Assembly (NCBI GenBank): GCA_026874595.1
Contig: CM049309.1
Coordinates: 22,365,033 to 22,429,032 of the forward strand
Length of the DNA: 64,000 nucleotides
Source: Sipunculus nudus
Lineage: Eukaryota; Annelida; Sipuncula; Golfingiida; Sipunculidae
Direction: 5' to 3'
The position numbers and the translations under genes are program-made. The notes under the pieces were generated by a model. It did no database searches, had not been told where the DNA came from, and saw only the letters and a program-made list of their open reading frames with translations. This document shows positions 1 through 12,849 of the stretch, piece after piece (the first letter of the stretch is position 1; every line of letters begins with the position of its first letter).

Positions 1-582
1 TTTTTCAGATGTATTCTGTTTACAAACGTAGTTTGCATGATGGCGTGGAATTCATACATGAATTTTGGGGTATTTCGTTGCTGTGCGAGGCCATGCGAAA
101 GAAATCACAATAAATCTTGTCGGCGATTTATATGATATTCAAAAAGTCAGAGACATTCTGTTCTGAATAGTGACTCACATGATATCCGCGGGGTTAACTC
201 GAGTTAATTTTAGACTCAATGAAAGCGAGGTACCGTATAATCTTCAAAGACCCATCTGGTCGCGTTTTATATGCATCGTCATAATCAGTGAACGACGCCC
301 TGTTTATGTTAGAAATTACATAGATAATGCATGACTTTAGAGGTCTACATTTGTATCAACAATCATTGTGACACAACACTCTTGAAAACTATCTAATATC
401 ATTTTGGGCAATTATCATAAAACATATAGAAAATCGAAAACTGTAGAAAATCAATTCTTAAAAAAGGTAAACAGTTATCTCTTTTATATCTGAAATTTGT
501 TCAACGGAATTCTGCTTCCTCAAGCACTTGATGTGCTCTTTAAGAGAAAAAAGAATATAAATAATATGTTTTATCAAACCAG
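1..582. other. no gene recognised
   Basis: AT-rich sequence with no supported coding region. It is probably intron or 5' flank of the PAN-domain gene, because an acceptor-like AG lies at 581-582 and the first supported exon follows it. Confidence 0.5.
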
Positions 583-1083
583 GTATATGCACCGCCGAAC
601 TGAAGTCAGTAGGCCCGGAACTGATTGACCGTCCCTTCACAGTTGATTCGGGATTGATGATACTCTTACCGGCCTCATCCGATCCAACCCTATACAGAGG
701 GGAGCGACAAATGAGCCATTTTAGGTTCTACGCAAATAGGACAGGAGAGATACATCTGCAGTTGTGGCGGAAAACCTTGACTGATATCTCAGTCTTCACC
801 CTCCGAGGAACCACCACTAGCTACACAGTCACAGGTCCTGGGATACATATCATGACTCCTACATCGCCGGTGACAATTCGAGAAGGAGACTTTATTGGAT
901 TTTACACTCCAGGTTTGGGAATTATACCAGCGGTAAAAATCACTGGACAGACAGGCCAACGACTGTACTATAAACAGTACCCTGCATCATCAGATTTCAC
1001 TGTAGGAGCCAATGTAACCTTCCTCTGGAAAACAACGACAGAGCAGTGCAGAAACTACTCATCACAAATAGTGATTGGGACAG
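583..1083 (+). CDS. exon of secreted PAN-domain protein (upstream module)
   Basis: The frame is open from a stop at 558-560 through this exon. It probably starts after the acceptor AG at 581-582, so the true initiator lies upstream of what can be seen. The exon ends at a clean donor (CAG|GTAATT, 1083/1084) one base into a codon. The translated part, about 167 residues, has no catalytic motif. It is rich in beta-type segments such as FYANRTGEIHLQLWR, with NRT and NYS sequons, which suits an extracellular beta-sandwich-like domain. Joining to the exon at 4547 keeps frame and leads straight into a PAN/apple domain. I do not recognise the upstream domain. Cysteines are sparse (residue context ICTAEL and EQCRNY). 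Confidence 0.6.
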
Positions 1084-4000
1084 GTAATTTTATTGCTTGC
1101 CGGAAATCTTCGCATGTTGATCTATTTGTTTGTTTGTTTGTTTGTCTGTCTCCTCTCGTAAATACACAGTTTTGCAGCGAACCCTTTTAAACTGATACAG
1201 TTGATAGAAACCCAAAAGTCCTCGAAGCCTATTGAATTTTGACAAAATCGAACAAAGGTCACGGTCATCAATAGTTTGCAAACTGTTTTTTTCTTCATTT
1301 CTTTGTCTAATGAGTCGTATCTACTTCAACTGTAGCTCACTTTAATTGCCATTCAAAGACCTTTGTTTTGGTTTGTAGCTGCCTCAAACTTGCTGTAACC
1401 ATGGTTACACATTTTGGAGAAGAGTCATGATATTCGAAAAGAAGGGGTCTTATTTTTCCAACTTTGTCAGTTTTAAAGGTACAGAGGTCTAGTTTTTTTT
1501 GCATCAGGTAGCATGCAAGTAGTGTTGCTTTATTATATTACAAGTCTCGCAATATCTCGTCAAACGAGATATTTTAAGATATTGTTTAGTGATAGCTTAG
1601 AGTCCACAAGTATGCAGGAATCATTTTGAAACTGATATATCTTATGTCTTACACAAATATCTCGAAAGGGATTTTTTATTTTCCGGATATGGCCGCTATG
1701 GGATGCTGCACTCGAACTTCAACAACATATCATTTTTTAGCCATACCTCAAAGAGTATAAACCTTGATTACAGAAACTATAATTTATTTTCTACTTCTGG
1801 GTCTTCTCAATAACATAAGCAAGTCATCTGGTCTCAATTTTGTGTCACTTTGTCAGTATGTCTGTCAGGGGCCACTGCACTCGAATCCCTCCAACATATT
1901 ACTTTTTGGCCATATCTCCAACACTATAAACCACAATTACAGTGTGTCTGTCTGTTTGTCAGTTGTCCTCAAATACGCCTAGTTGCTGGTTTATAAGTCT
2001 TACATATAACATTCTTGTGTCTTCAGTTTTGATGGAATCATCTTGTAACTTACATATATCGTATGACTTACAGATGTCTGGAAGTTCTATGTGTATTGTC
2101 TAATAAGATCCAAGGTCAAGGTCATCAACTTTGTTCTATATCTTTTTTCTTCATAACTTTGTTAATAATGATCTTATCTCAACAAACTTTGGCTTATTTT
2201 CTTCCTCTTCGACGTTGCCCATTCCTTTGACTAACTGTACGTCATTGCCGGCAATCTTTCTTTATAGATTTTTCTGACTGATATCTTGTACCCTATTTTA
2301 TGTTTGCCTCTTCCTCACTGTGTCAAATTTAATAAAGTGCGTTTTTGGGAATTCTTAAATAATCTGTATCATTTCAGAAAAGCCATGGTTGCTTGATTTA
2401 TGATTAGAAAATGTGCCTTTGGTCAAGCAAATTTGGCTGAAAACAACCATCGGCATTACATATAAACAAAATTCAGAACAAATCAGGATTTTAATTGACA
2501 CGAGTTTTAAATGGTTCACTTTTAGGTGATTACATTAAAATAAAAAAAAAAATCTGATGCAAACGGTAGAAACCGGACAATACAGGAAAATAAGATATTT
2601 AATATAAATATAATCTCATCTCTAATTCATAAAGGTATTTACATATATGACCAAAATAAACATGCAAAAAATAAAAAGTAAATCATTGAGAAATGTATTG
2701 GGTTTAAACACATTGTTAATGACTTCCCGTTCGATATTTTGTCTAATTATTTACACCATTTAAAATTTTGATTGATGTAGTTTAACATTTTCTTGTTATG
2801 AACACCTACAGACACATCGGCTGGTAAATAATACCATCGTTCATGTATCTCGTGTAACTCATGTAAATCTTTAAAGATTATGAGCACTAGACTAGTATGA
2901 AAAAGAGGTAATGGTTGGGGTTATAGTCTTATAACACACAGAGAAATCTGGTCTCATGGTTATAGTCTGAAACCACACAGAAAGTTCTAGTCTCCTGGTT
3001 ATAGTCTGATATCAATCAAAGAGATCTAGTCTCGTGGTTATAGTCTGATATCACACAGAGACACCCAGTTTCGTGGTTATAACCCGTATCACACAGAGAG
3101 ATCTGGTCTCGTGGTAATAGTCTGATATCACACAAAGAGATCTTGTCTTGTGGTTATAGTCTGAAACGACACAGAGATTTCTAGTCTCTTGGTTATAGTC
3201 TGATATCACACATAAAGACCTTGTCATGTGGTTAGAGTCTGATATCACAAAGATAGACCTTGTCTCGGGGTTAGAGTCTGATATTACATAGATAGCCTAG
3301 TCTCGTGCTTATAGTCTGATATCACACAGAGACAACTTGTCTCGTGGTTATAGTCTGATATTGCATAGAGAGACCTAGTATCGTGGTTATAATCTGATAT
3401 CACACAGAAAGACCTTGTCATGTGGTTAGACTCAGATATCTCAAAGATAGACCTTGCCTCGTAGTATTAGTCTGATATCACACAGAGAGATCTAGTCTCG
3501 TAGCAATTGTCTAATATTTTACAGAGAGACTCGTTTGGTGGTTATAGTCGGATAATAAAGAGTGAGAGATCTAATCTCGTGGTTATAGTTTGATATTACA
3601 CAGAGAGTCCTAGTCTCGTGGTTATAGTCTGATATCACAAAGAGAGACATAGTCTCATGGTTATAATTTTATATCACACATAAAGACCTTGTCTTGTGGT
3701 TAGAGTCTGATATCACACAGAGATATATAGTCTCGTGGTTATACTCTGATATTACACAGAGATCTAGTTTAGAGGCTATAGTCTGATATCACACAGAGAC
3801 AACTTGTCTCGTGGTTATAGTCTGATATTGCATAGAGAGACCTAGTATCGTGGTTATAATCTGATATCACACAGAAAGACCTTGTCATGTGGTTAGACTC
3901 AGATATCTCAAAGAAAGACCTTGCCTCGCAGTATTAGTCTGATATCACACAGAGAGATCTAGTCTCGTAGCAATTGTCTAATATTTTACAGAGAGACTCG

Positions 4001-4546
4001 TTTGGTGGTTATAGTCGGATAATAAAGAGTGAGAGATCTAATCTCGTGGTTATAGTTTGATATTACACAGAGAGTCCTAGTCTCGTGGTTATAGTCTGAT
4101 ATCACAAAGAGAGACATAGTCTCATGGTTATAATTTTATATCACACATAAAGACCTTGTCTTGTGGTTAGAGTCTGATATCACACAGAGATATATAGTCT
4201 CGTGGTTATACTCTGATATTACACAGAGATCTAGTTTAGAGGCTATAGTCTGATATTATCGCAGAGAGACCTAGTCTGGTGGTTATTGTATGATATTACA
4301 CAGAGAGATCTAGACTCGTGGTTATAAACTGATATTACACAGAGAGATCTAGTCTCATTGTTATAGTCTGATGTCACCCACAGAGATCTAATCGCTTCCC
4401 ACCTTACCCTTTGCCTTACTGATATCTGGTTTGTTCGACTTTCTTTAGATTTGTTTCAGATACCAGTTGACTCATGTTTTGTCACTTATTTATTTTGTTT
4501 GCCCCCAAGCTTTATATCATTTGTCCTTATCATATTTACATTGTAG
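1084..4546 (+). other. 3.46-kb intron rich in repeats
   Basis: This is the intron between the two phase-matched exons of the PAN-domain gene. It holds a short (TTTG)n/(TCTG)n run at about 1124-1152. It also holds an imperfect direct repeat, about 1711-1772 and 1880-1942, sharing ACTCGAA, CAACATAT, GCCATA and TATAAACC blocks. A 39-bp minisatellite fills about 2905-4395. No other exon is evident. Confidence 0.5.
2905..4395. repeat. 39-bp minisatellite, about 38 units
   Basis: Units carry the blocks GTGGTTATAGTCTGATATCA and CACAGAGAGATCTAGTCTC with 10-25% divergence between neighbours. Because 39 is divisible by three, several units read through on the - strand as a 13-residue peptide repeat, but there is no sign that this is coding. 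Within the array, about 3309-3775 and about 3776-4242 are nearly identical (offset 467 bp), a higher-order duplication of twelve units. Confidence 0.9.
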
Positions 4547-4815
4547 TGGTGACTCCATCATGCAGTCGCTCTGCCTTTCCCAGCAATTGGGTCAGGAAAG
4601 AGAAAGGCTACCTGGTCTACAGGAACGAATCTCAAATCATGAATGTGGGAACCCGAATTACGTGTGCTGCTACCTGTCACAATAAAGGTTGGTGCAGAAG
4701 TTTCACATTTTCCTCATTCAGCAACATCTGCTACCTGAATGTGGATGTTCTCGACCACACTTTATCAGGTTATGAGAAGCAAGAGGAGGCAGAATATTAC
4801 ATCCCGGAAAGGTGA
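4547..4815 (+). CDS. exon of secreted PAN/apple-domain protein (C-terminal)
   Basis: The acceptor TTGTAG ends at 4546. The split codon G|TG restores the frame of the exon ending at 1083. The roughly 88 residues have the cysteine spacing C-x33-C-x3-C-x4-C-x11-C, with GTRITCAATC and WCRSFTF, as expected for a PAN/apple domain. Such domains bind protein or carbohydrate in the extracellular space. TGA at 4813-4815 ends the frame right after AAAG|GTGAAC, which could also be a donor, so the gene may continue. The domain call is by motif; the ligand is unknown. Confidence 0.65.
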
Positions 4816-5354
4816 ACTATCCTGTTTGTCGCAGGTGTTCAGTAGGAGCTGTTGACGATGTAAATTTGGACATATGCTGATGAATCAATGTTGTGACCTC
4901 CTTAGGAATTTAGGATAACCATCAACTATCCTTTTCTTTTTTAAATGCAAGCATCAAAATATTTATTTTGTCCCTAGTTTGTCCGTCCGCCCGACCCGCC
5001 CCTTTATCCTTTCAATTACCCTGCTGCCTTATTCACCAAATAGCATAGGAATGATATGTGATTACATTTATGCATCATTGTTGAGCTGCTTCATGCCACC
5101 AAAACCCGCCTTTTCGAAGAGATTCTTTATATCAAGTGAAAAAATAAATACTAAATTGATTTGAACTCTTAAGAAAATTGTGTTTCCTGAACCAATGATT
5201 CTTATGGTATGGGATTTTCTGATTTCACATGTAAGCGATTTAATCTCTTTAATCGATGCATCAGTTAAAAAATTTGGCAGAAGTTTTTATGAACGCTAAG
5301 TGATGTTCGCCAGCGGATCAAACCACATGGCTTGACCTTTTCTCTGCTAGGCGA
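4816..5354. other. no gene recognised
   Basis: AT-rich sequence downstream of the PAN-domain exon. I see no exon, RNA gene or clear repeat here. Confidence 0.4.
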
Positions 5355-6720
5355 AACGGTAGGTTTTTTAGCTCAGCTGACTGAAAGTCACCTGAGCTAT
5401 AGCGTTGACTCTTTGTCCATCGTCGATCTGGCGACCCCTCCGACCGAATGTCCGTTAGCAGTTCACACATCTTAACCGATGAACCTAGAAACTTCTGAGC
5501 ATCCAAGGAGGTCCATAAGAATATCTGCCTGACCAAATGGAATTAAATTACTGCGGCCTATATTATCTGAGTTACGGGGCCTGTTATTTCCCCCAGAATA
5601 ATTAAACAAATGATAAAAAGCTCAAGAATCTGAATAGCTAATGCACTGATTGCCGTGATTCTTACCATGAATATTGACCATTGAGTGTACTATCAGTTCT
5701 TGAAGGCTGGTGGCGTCACCTGCTTATTAATGCATTATTTTCTCTATTTTTGAAACCTTCAAATAGAGATGTTAAAGGAGAACAAACCGTAAACCTAGTA
5801 AATTCCTAGTCTATATCCAGGGATATCCTAGTCAAAACTCCTTGGAAAACTGAAATTAGAACGTTCTGCCTCAAAGCGCCAGGTTAGTCAGATAGGGCGC
5901 AAATTTTGTCATATGGCTTAGAATCTTCTAATATGACATTCAGAAAGGTCCTGGATAAATCTTTAAGAAAATTAGGTTACGGTGACCTATATTCTGCCTA
6001 CTGAGAGCCAAAAACATGAATCTGAGCTCCCTGAAAGTCAGATAGGCACAAATTGTATCCCATAGCCCACAAACCGTCAACGTTAGACCTAGAAACCTCT
6101 AACTGTACATCAAGGGAGGGCTCAGGCAAAATCTCCTTGAAAACCTGAAATTAGGTCATGGTGATCAATATTCTGCTAACAAATCTCCAAAAATATGATT
6201 TGAGCATCCAGACATGCAGGCACCAAATGTATCGACTAGACCGAGAGTCTTCTAATGTAACACCTCGGGAAGTCTTGGGCAAATTTACTTTGAATTCGAA
6301 ATTGGATCACTGTGATATAAATTCTGTGAGTTATTGATAGTAAACATGATTTTAGAACTGATAAAATCAGATGGGCATAAATAAATTCGACTGGACGAAA
6401 ATTCAAGGAGGTCCTGGGCAATATCAGGGTAAATCTCCTTCAGCACCTGAGATAGGGTCATCATGAACCATGTTCTATGAGCTATGAGAAAACCTAATTT
6501 TGAGCACCAAGTAAGTCAGACAAGATACAAATTGTAACTATTGGATCAGGATTCTTTTTTTCAATATAAAGGTATTTCATTGTTAGGTCTCCTTGGAAAA
6601 TTGAACATCTGAAATAAGGTTACTGTGACCTATATTCTGCAAGATATGTAAAAGAACAAGATTTGAGCACCCTATAAGATTTCCACAATTTGATACATTT
6701 GGACCTAGGCTGTTTGCGCA
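5355..6720 (+). repeat. dispersed degenerate repeat, copy A
   Basis: It begins with TTTTTTAGCTCAGCTGACTG near 5365 followed by a GTCCATCGTC/CCGTTAGCAG stretch. It continues as four to five diverged units of about 150-180 bp, each with an ATTCTG(C/T) landmark (5990, 6168, 6320, 6632) and TGAGC(A/T)CCC plus GTCAGAT blocks. The reverse complement of the head reappears at about 39220-39445, so this is a dispersed family. No coding capacity is visible, and I cannot name the family. Confidence 0.65.
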
Positions 6721-7099
6721 TTTAATGTAATATTTATTATAAACTCCTGCACGAATTAGCAGCAGGTAGTATCCTAATCTTTTCACTTATATTGCACTGT
6801 CACCTCAAGGTGGCGCCACTCTATTGAAAGAAGGATGAAAAGGCCGGTTCCGAAAAAGCGGCGCCTCGGTAGCTGTGGTTACAAATATTGGAACCTGTGT
6901 ACCGTTCTTGGCGTGTCAGATCTACCGCTTTGCACGACAGAAATGTGGTATTGTTCTTGAATTTTTTTCACCCGATATGTTAATAAGAGGGAATGTGGGG
7001 ATACGTTTTCAGTTTTAATTACAATTTGATAAGCAATTCATTGCATTTAATAAATGTATCAAAAACAATCATAAAATAGTAATAAACAATTTTTGATCT
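6721..7099. other. no gene recognised
   Basis: Non-coding, AT-rich. It separates the dispersed repeat from the methyltransferase relic. Confidence 0.35.
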
Positions 7100-7369
7100 T
7101 TATTGAAAATTCAGCCAGCGGTAACAATTATATATATAAAGTTGACCACCAGCTGCCATTAAGATACCGTATATCCTCTGACCGTATGATTTTTTGATCG
7201 TTGGAATCATGAATTCGTGGATTATCTTGATCCACGAAAACCACGAAAATAAAATCCCAACTAATATTTCTGAATCTACAGTATATTGAGATGAATAATC
7301 AGAGATATAATATGCCGGTGCATAATTTACCCTAGCTCCTAGAAACAAAGCTGTAACATTTGTACCGTG
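7100..7369 (-). other. unrelated sequence downstream of methyltransferase relic
   Basis: The reading frame of the decayed exon 2 continues to a stop at 7100, but the residues no longer resemble the methyltransferase family. The DNA has a CCACGAAAACCACGAAAAT type of motif, which suggests an interspersed repeat replaced the third exon. Confidence 0.4.
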
Positions 7370-8004
7370 CCCATTGCCTTCCAGGTTCGTTATATGTTTG
7401 AAAAACTCGGACCATTCAAATGCCTTGGGCGACCCCTGACGCAACAGTTCTATCTTTAATCTCGAGCCTTTGTTAAAGTCTGCCAAATATATCTCATCAA
7501 AATATGGACACGGGACAATGATAAAGTCGATGGTTGGTCGGCAGCCAATTTCCAGGGGCTCCTCCCATGAATAGCTCTTGAACGAAATGTCGTGTTATAA
7601 TTCAGATTCATTAAAACAAAACACATAGATTTTGTTTCCGCTATATTTTATATATCAATTTATAAATTAAAGCATTATCTTCACACTGAAGTAAAAACTC
7701 CTAACATACATTGAGGGTTAATTCAAGGGTCAAGACAGAATTGCTACATGGCTGCTCTCACACCAAAATCTATTAATTTTTAACGAAGTAATCTTTAATG
7801 GGAGAATTTTGACCATTTATAAAAAAGGTGGTGGGATAATGGCTGAGACTTAACTTGTTTAAATATATCCAGCTCAAATTTAAGTTTATCTGGATGGAGA
7901 AATAGATAGGCGGATGGTGATCCATTAAATATGTTGTAAGATGTGTCTAAATACAATCTCCCACCAATAGCGGACTTGTACATATCTGTGACAGAGTGAT
8001 CCAT
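7370..8004 (-). pseudogene. NNMT/INMT-like methyltransferase pseudogene (two exons)
   Basis: A decayed relative of the gene at 11881-13719. Exon 1 (8004-7855) starts with ATG and encodes MDHSVTDMYKSAIGGRLYLD and the following SYNIF region, matching exon 1 of the fuller copy over 50 residues. The donor position has changed from GTAGGT to a TTAAGT-type sequence. Exon 2 (about 7576-7370) keeps IDFIIVPCPYFDEIYLADFN and EWSEFFKHI-LEGNG. One base is missing before the SAM motif, and the glycine-rich motif GCGP reads GCRP. The exon 2 donor, GTATGT in the better copy, reads GCACGG here. No third exon is found; the frame runs into unrelated sequence to 7100. Likely a dead partial duplicate. Confidence 0.75.
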
Positions 8005-11000
8005 AACTGATGACAAACTAATCCAGACCCGGCCAGGTCAGTAGTATCTATGAAAAAATGTGTTGTTCACAGTTTAGATTGTGATTTCATGTTTACGACT
8101 GGGCAAAAAGCAAAATTAAATCTAATGTGACATTTGCATGCAGACTACAACTTGGATGTGGTAAAGTAATCATATTCAGTTTGGTTACAAATTGTATCAC
8201 CCGATATCAGCCAGTGTCATTTGCACTGTATTATATGTTAGTTGTGTTATTATAATTTTTTTCCTAATCAGTAGTTTTTTTTAGCGCAATATATAATTGT
8301 ACAGGATAATTTCTATTATTCTTTCCCAGCAAGGGGGAAAAATTACTCTTAATAGCCTAGACGTGGCGGGAATTGTTCGGTTAAGTTTCTCTCACTTAGG
8401 GGTTTGGTTTAGGGCTGAAATGTTAGGGCTATTTACCATGGACAGAAACCTATATATTGGTGAGGCCATATTGCCACGGTCATAGATCTGCCATGTCAGT
8501 CAGAACAAGGTTACTCATTATCATTTGACTGATGAAGCAAAGATGACAGAATTTTTAAGATGTATTGTGGACTCGCCGGATTTTAATGCGTGATGGGGGT
8601 AAATTTCAAGTGTCCATAGTGTGCTGATAATGAACTGCAGTTCGTATACTTTGACAGGACTGCTTTATAAACAAAGCGTCTGTTATTTCCTCTGCCAGAA
8701 GGGTATTGGTCCGCTTCCATCCGTTTGTGTGCTTGTGTGTTTGTTTAATACATAACTAACGCAATCATGAACGGAATCCCTTGAAATTTTCAGAGAACTC
8801 GGGAATGGGGAAATTAAAAATCGATCAGATGCTGGTATGGGTCCAACTCATGATCCCTATCCAGGCAGGACTTCCTGGAATATTCACAATTGTGCAGTCG
8901 TATATGCCTGATTGAACATAGGGTATAGGCCGAATAAGTGAATACAAACACTTGTAGGGGATCATATGCACCAGGGAACCTATAGGCCAATAGGTGAATG
9001 GAAAAATAGGCTGCGATGTCCAACATCAAGGACCACCCGCATGGCGTTGCTGAGAATATGCGTGTCTGTTCAACCTTCGCTGTGTGGTTTTCACCAACAG
9101 GATAATATGGTTATTTTATCACTAAGTCTCGTCCGATATGGTGTCAGATGTGAAAGTGTCATAAGTGTACAGCAACTGTCAATTGAGCTATGTCTGTCGT
9201 TTGAGAGTCTCAGATGAACGAAGATGTTGCCCATTAGATTCTGATTTCAGCTGGTACTACTGGTCCAGCTGTTCACGAAGTAAACAATCACGGACAGTGA
9301 CAATGGTGTGGTACATCTCACTAAGAGGTGAGAATAGGTCTCAAGGAACACCCATAAAACGTGTGAACAGTGACACTTATTAACTGTAAAGGCTCAGATG
9401 CAAAGGTCATTATGGACGGATTATCATTTCAAATTGACGAGGAACAGAATATAGAAATTAGTCATTAGAGTATTCTGATTACAGTTCATCATAACAACAA
9501 AGGGGTAATCCTAAGGAACGTTATCAAAGTTTTAAAGTTCCGTGACTGGAAATCCTGAAATGCCTTGTAAAACGAACAGAAATTATCTTTCAAAAGTTAA
9601 AAATGTGTATTAAAGCATCGACCATTAAATTAAAACCATATGTCGGTGTGATATGTCTCTAATATTAGGTAGTGCACATAATTACGAGACACAGCGGTTC
9701 TTTCTAGGCATGAAACATGTATTCTTTGTAAAGGAATGCCCTACAATATTTATTAATGTTGTTATGATTGAATAATACACATTAAAGTACATTAACTTCT
9801 CACAATAAAATTTAACTGATAATTGTACGAGAGATTTGTGTGGAAATTATTCTCAATCACCCGGGTTACTGACATCGAATCTAATTTTTACATTGCATCA
9901 TCTGTATTAGGACCGACTATATAACCTCATGTAGATGAAGGCTTTATGTAGCCATAATTTCAAAGTACAGGTCTGTTTAATAACTTGCTGGATTATATTC
10001 TGCTTTTGATGCTGTCGTTCCTAATTAATGTAATAACCTTAGAATATAAGATATACCTTGTTCTCTCAACATAACAAAAAAAAAAAAAAAAAAAAAGAAG
10101 ATAAAGTTAAAAATTCAGAATGTAAAACACATCTTTTCTCAGAATTGATAAACTTGATAAAAGATACAAAGCTTTACATTAGTTTATAGTCCTTTATTAA
10201 TATTAATGATTCGGTGATAATACAGAAGCACATGGCCCTGATAAAAAAGGCTTTTATTCACGCTTTAATATCAGCAAATGTATTTCCAATTGAACACAAT
10301 AATTAAAGAAAATACACGCATATAGTTTCTAGTTCAAATATAAATAGGCCTAATTATCGACAGACATGAATATACATGCTCACTTAACTGTGAACCTTTA
10401 ACCCTCTCATAAATTCAGGCCTTCGCCATAACAAGAGCTTGGTCTTTTTCTCTGGTTCCATAAAGCTTGCCTGTCCTACCTACCCGCTAGAGGCCAACCC
10501 CTGTATCCCAATATCCAGCATCACACATCGCAACATACTGGGTTAATTACAAGTGCTTCAACCAGAACTTGAATCCAAAATTATGATATTTTCAGAATAT
10601 ATTTAGATTTTTATCGCCGTTTAATTTTTACATATATTTTTAAAACTAAAATATTAAGCTTTATGAATACAGTTATTAACATTATTTTGTGGTTCACGCT
10701 GGTAAGTCCTGTCTGCAAGCATATTTGAAGTTAATTTCCCTAAAGGACTATCTCCACTTTCGGGGTAAAATCTCATGTGACAACTTTATCATCATACACA
10801 TGCAGAGATATATGAAATACAACCTACAATTTTTTTCCCTGCTAACCATTACGCTTAAACTATTTGTATCATCATGTAGCTATCTGAATTATGGTTCACA
10901 TTTTACCGTCATTGGGCTAGTTATCAAATCAGTTAATATGTAGCAGCAAAAAAACAATATATATCTATGGTCGTCTTCAGAAGTTATATTTTGAATAGGT

Positions 11001-11266
11001 GATTAAGCGTGCAACAGAGCCACTGTGTTTTTATGACCTGGATAATATCTCTAACCAGCATATGTCTTGGGTTCAAACTTGAGTTCTATCCCGTGCGACC
11101 AAATGATTTTTTTTGTTTGTTGCATGTTAATTTTCAAAATCACAGCTAAACTACATGTATCCGTTTCAATACAAGTGATTCAATCAAATAGCAGTTCGTT
11201 CGATAGAATATGCATCCAGAGTTCTGATAATTTCAAGGTTTTATTGTAGTTTTTATTTACAAATTT
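8005..11266. other. no gene recognised, 3.3 kb
   Basis: No convincing exons. A poly(A) run of about 20 bases sits at 10076-10096, a possible relic of retroposition, but nothing recognisable lies upstream of it. Short open frames at 8297-8485, 8966-9383 and 10689-10943 lack any domain or signal. Confidence 0.4.
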
Positions 11267-11282
11267 TAATAAACGCTAAAAT

Positions 11283-11588
11283 ATGAAATGGCTTAAAGTA
11301 TTTTCTTATCGACATTATGTTACTCTGATTGGTTGTCTTCTGACATATTTGACTATAATTCTCCTGTACGACTTTCTCTGCTTTCGGGCCGACTCAAAAT
11401 CTTCTATTAGACATGGTCAAGAAAATGAACACTTTTACGGGCATTCATCAAATCAGTGGTTAGTGTCCTTACTTAATTTAAGACCACTTTACTTACAAAA
11501 TGGACTACGGATAACAATATACATGTATCCTGGTAAAATTCCCACAGATAATACACATGCTGTAGTTTCGTCAGTATATATACGTTAA
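11283..11588 (+). CDS. possible first exon of a type II membrane protein
   Basis: ATG at 11283 opens a 101-codon frame. Residues 1-10 are basic (MKWLKVFSYR), and residues 12-32 form one hydrophobic segment (TLIGCLLTYLTIILLYDFL). A polar stem follows. This short-cytoplasmic-tail plus signal-anchor layout is typical of Golgi glycosyltransferases and sulfotransferases, but no catalytic region is seen. A possible donor (CCTG|GTAAAA) lies near 11530. There is no partner exon in the window on this strand, so this may be chance. Confidence 0.25.
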   Translation: MKWLKVFSYRHYVTLIGCLLTYLTIILLYDFLCFRADSKSSIRHGQENEHFYGHSSNQWLVSLLNLRPLYLQNGLRITIYMYPGKIPTDNTHAVVSSVYIR

Positions 11589-11880
11589 AAATCAGATTTG
11601 GCACACTTTGTGGGACATTGTTAGTAGAAGATAAAACACAATTACTTAATAGGTTATTCAAAAGGTAATGTATCTCAAGATTGGTGTCTATTATATACGA
11701 TTGCTGCTGACATGAAATATGCTGAGTGACTCTGCAAAAGGAAAGTCAGGGTAAGAATATATCAAAATATCTTTCAGTTATAAGCAAAAACAATATAGTT
11801 TAGTTGAAAGGTATTTCAACTTATACGAAAACAAATATATGAAGTTGTCATCAGACAGGAATTTATATTTATTCTTGAAG

Positions 11881-12315
11881 CTAGTTTGTTGCTTCTTTAA
11901 CAGCATGAACCATTGTGTAACCTTTAAGATCTATAATATGGTCAAAGTTGGCTATCCCTTGGCTATCAAGGTACTTGGTTATGGTTGTTTTTATGAAAAG
12001 ATCAGCCTTTTCAACGGCTTTTCTATGCAGATTTTCATCTATTGCTAGAACTGGGAAACCCTTCCCGGCAACGGAATATCTTGTATTTCCAAGCGCAGTG
12101 AATGATAAAAAATCTCCACCTGGCTTCACAAGGCCTGCGACATTTTCCATTGCAGCAATAAAGTCCTCCTCATTGGCACAGGCGGAGAGTAGACAGCTTG
12201 CAGTGATGACACAATCAAACGGGTCCAGCTGATTGGGTGTCAGGGGATTTTGCTTGAGTACGTCACAAGGAAAGACAGCCTTGACCTTTGCTCTTGTCGT
12301 GTCTCCCATGAATTC
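11881..12315 (-). CDS. NNMT/INMT-like methyltransferase, exon 3
   Basis: Terminal exon, probably starting after AAAG at 12316 with GAATTCATGGGA. It encodes the rest of the Rossmann fold: KAVFPCDVL, then DPFDCVITASCLLSACANEE (motif IV and the family signature), LVKPGGDFLSFTALGNTRYS and the C-terminal strands. The stop is TAG at 11881-11883. An AATAAA hexamer lies on the same strand at 11873-11868, only seven bases beyond the stop, so the 3' UTR may be very short. The frame is intact across 144 codons. Substrate cannot be told from sequence. A decayed paralogue lies 5.7 kb away in the same orientation. Confidence 0.75.
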   Translation of the reverse strand, partial: EFMGDTTRAKVKAVFPCDVLKQNPLTPNQLDPFDCVITASCLLSACANEEDFIAAMENVAGLVKPGGDFLSFTALGNTRYSVAGKGFPVLAIDENLHRKAVEKADLFIKTTITKYLDSQGIANFDHIIDLKGYTMVHAVKEATN

Positions 12316-12463
12316 CTTTAAGATAATTAAGATGACAAAATTGTAAACGCCTTGATGTCGACCTAAAATTGTTTACTTACGAAAATATAAGGCCTTTTAT
12401 GTTATTTTAATGTCAGCCTGAGCCTTACGTGAACATCGGGGTTGGTAGTTTATTTCAACAGAC

Positions 12464-12466
<3 letters not shown>

Positions 12467-12544
<78 letters not shown>
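12467..12544. repeat. (TA)n microsatellite
   Basis: About 78 bp of TA repeats with one interruption, inside the intron between exons 2 and 3 of the methyltransferase gene. Confidence 0.95.
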
Positions 12545-12547
<3 letters not shown>

Positions 12548-12849
12548 GATTCTGCCATATTATGCCATATTTCCAATATCCGATGGGCATGTTATGATGT
12601 AGCCAACGTCCACTGATGGATGTTTGGTAACAAAACAAGACTTGCTAGAATGATTATTGAAATAATACGTGCAAAAGAGCGTGACGGAAGGTGTAGTAGG
12701 ACTAAAAGACGGATGTACTAAAGGACAACCTGAGTATGATAGGGCGTTCCCCCCAAGACGGAACCATAAAAGTAAATATATTATTAAAGATATATTTTCA
12801 GGTTATAAATCACCGTATCGTATCATTTAACTGATCATCTGTCACATAC

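Noticed and set aside
3051-3248. 13-residue repeat protein on the - strand
   Set aside because: A by-product of a 39-bp unit divisible by three. The frame breaks in other units and there is no start, signal or exon context.
11040-11090. tRNA-like B box (GGGTTCAAAC)
   Set aside because: No A box or foldable arms around it.
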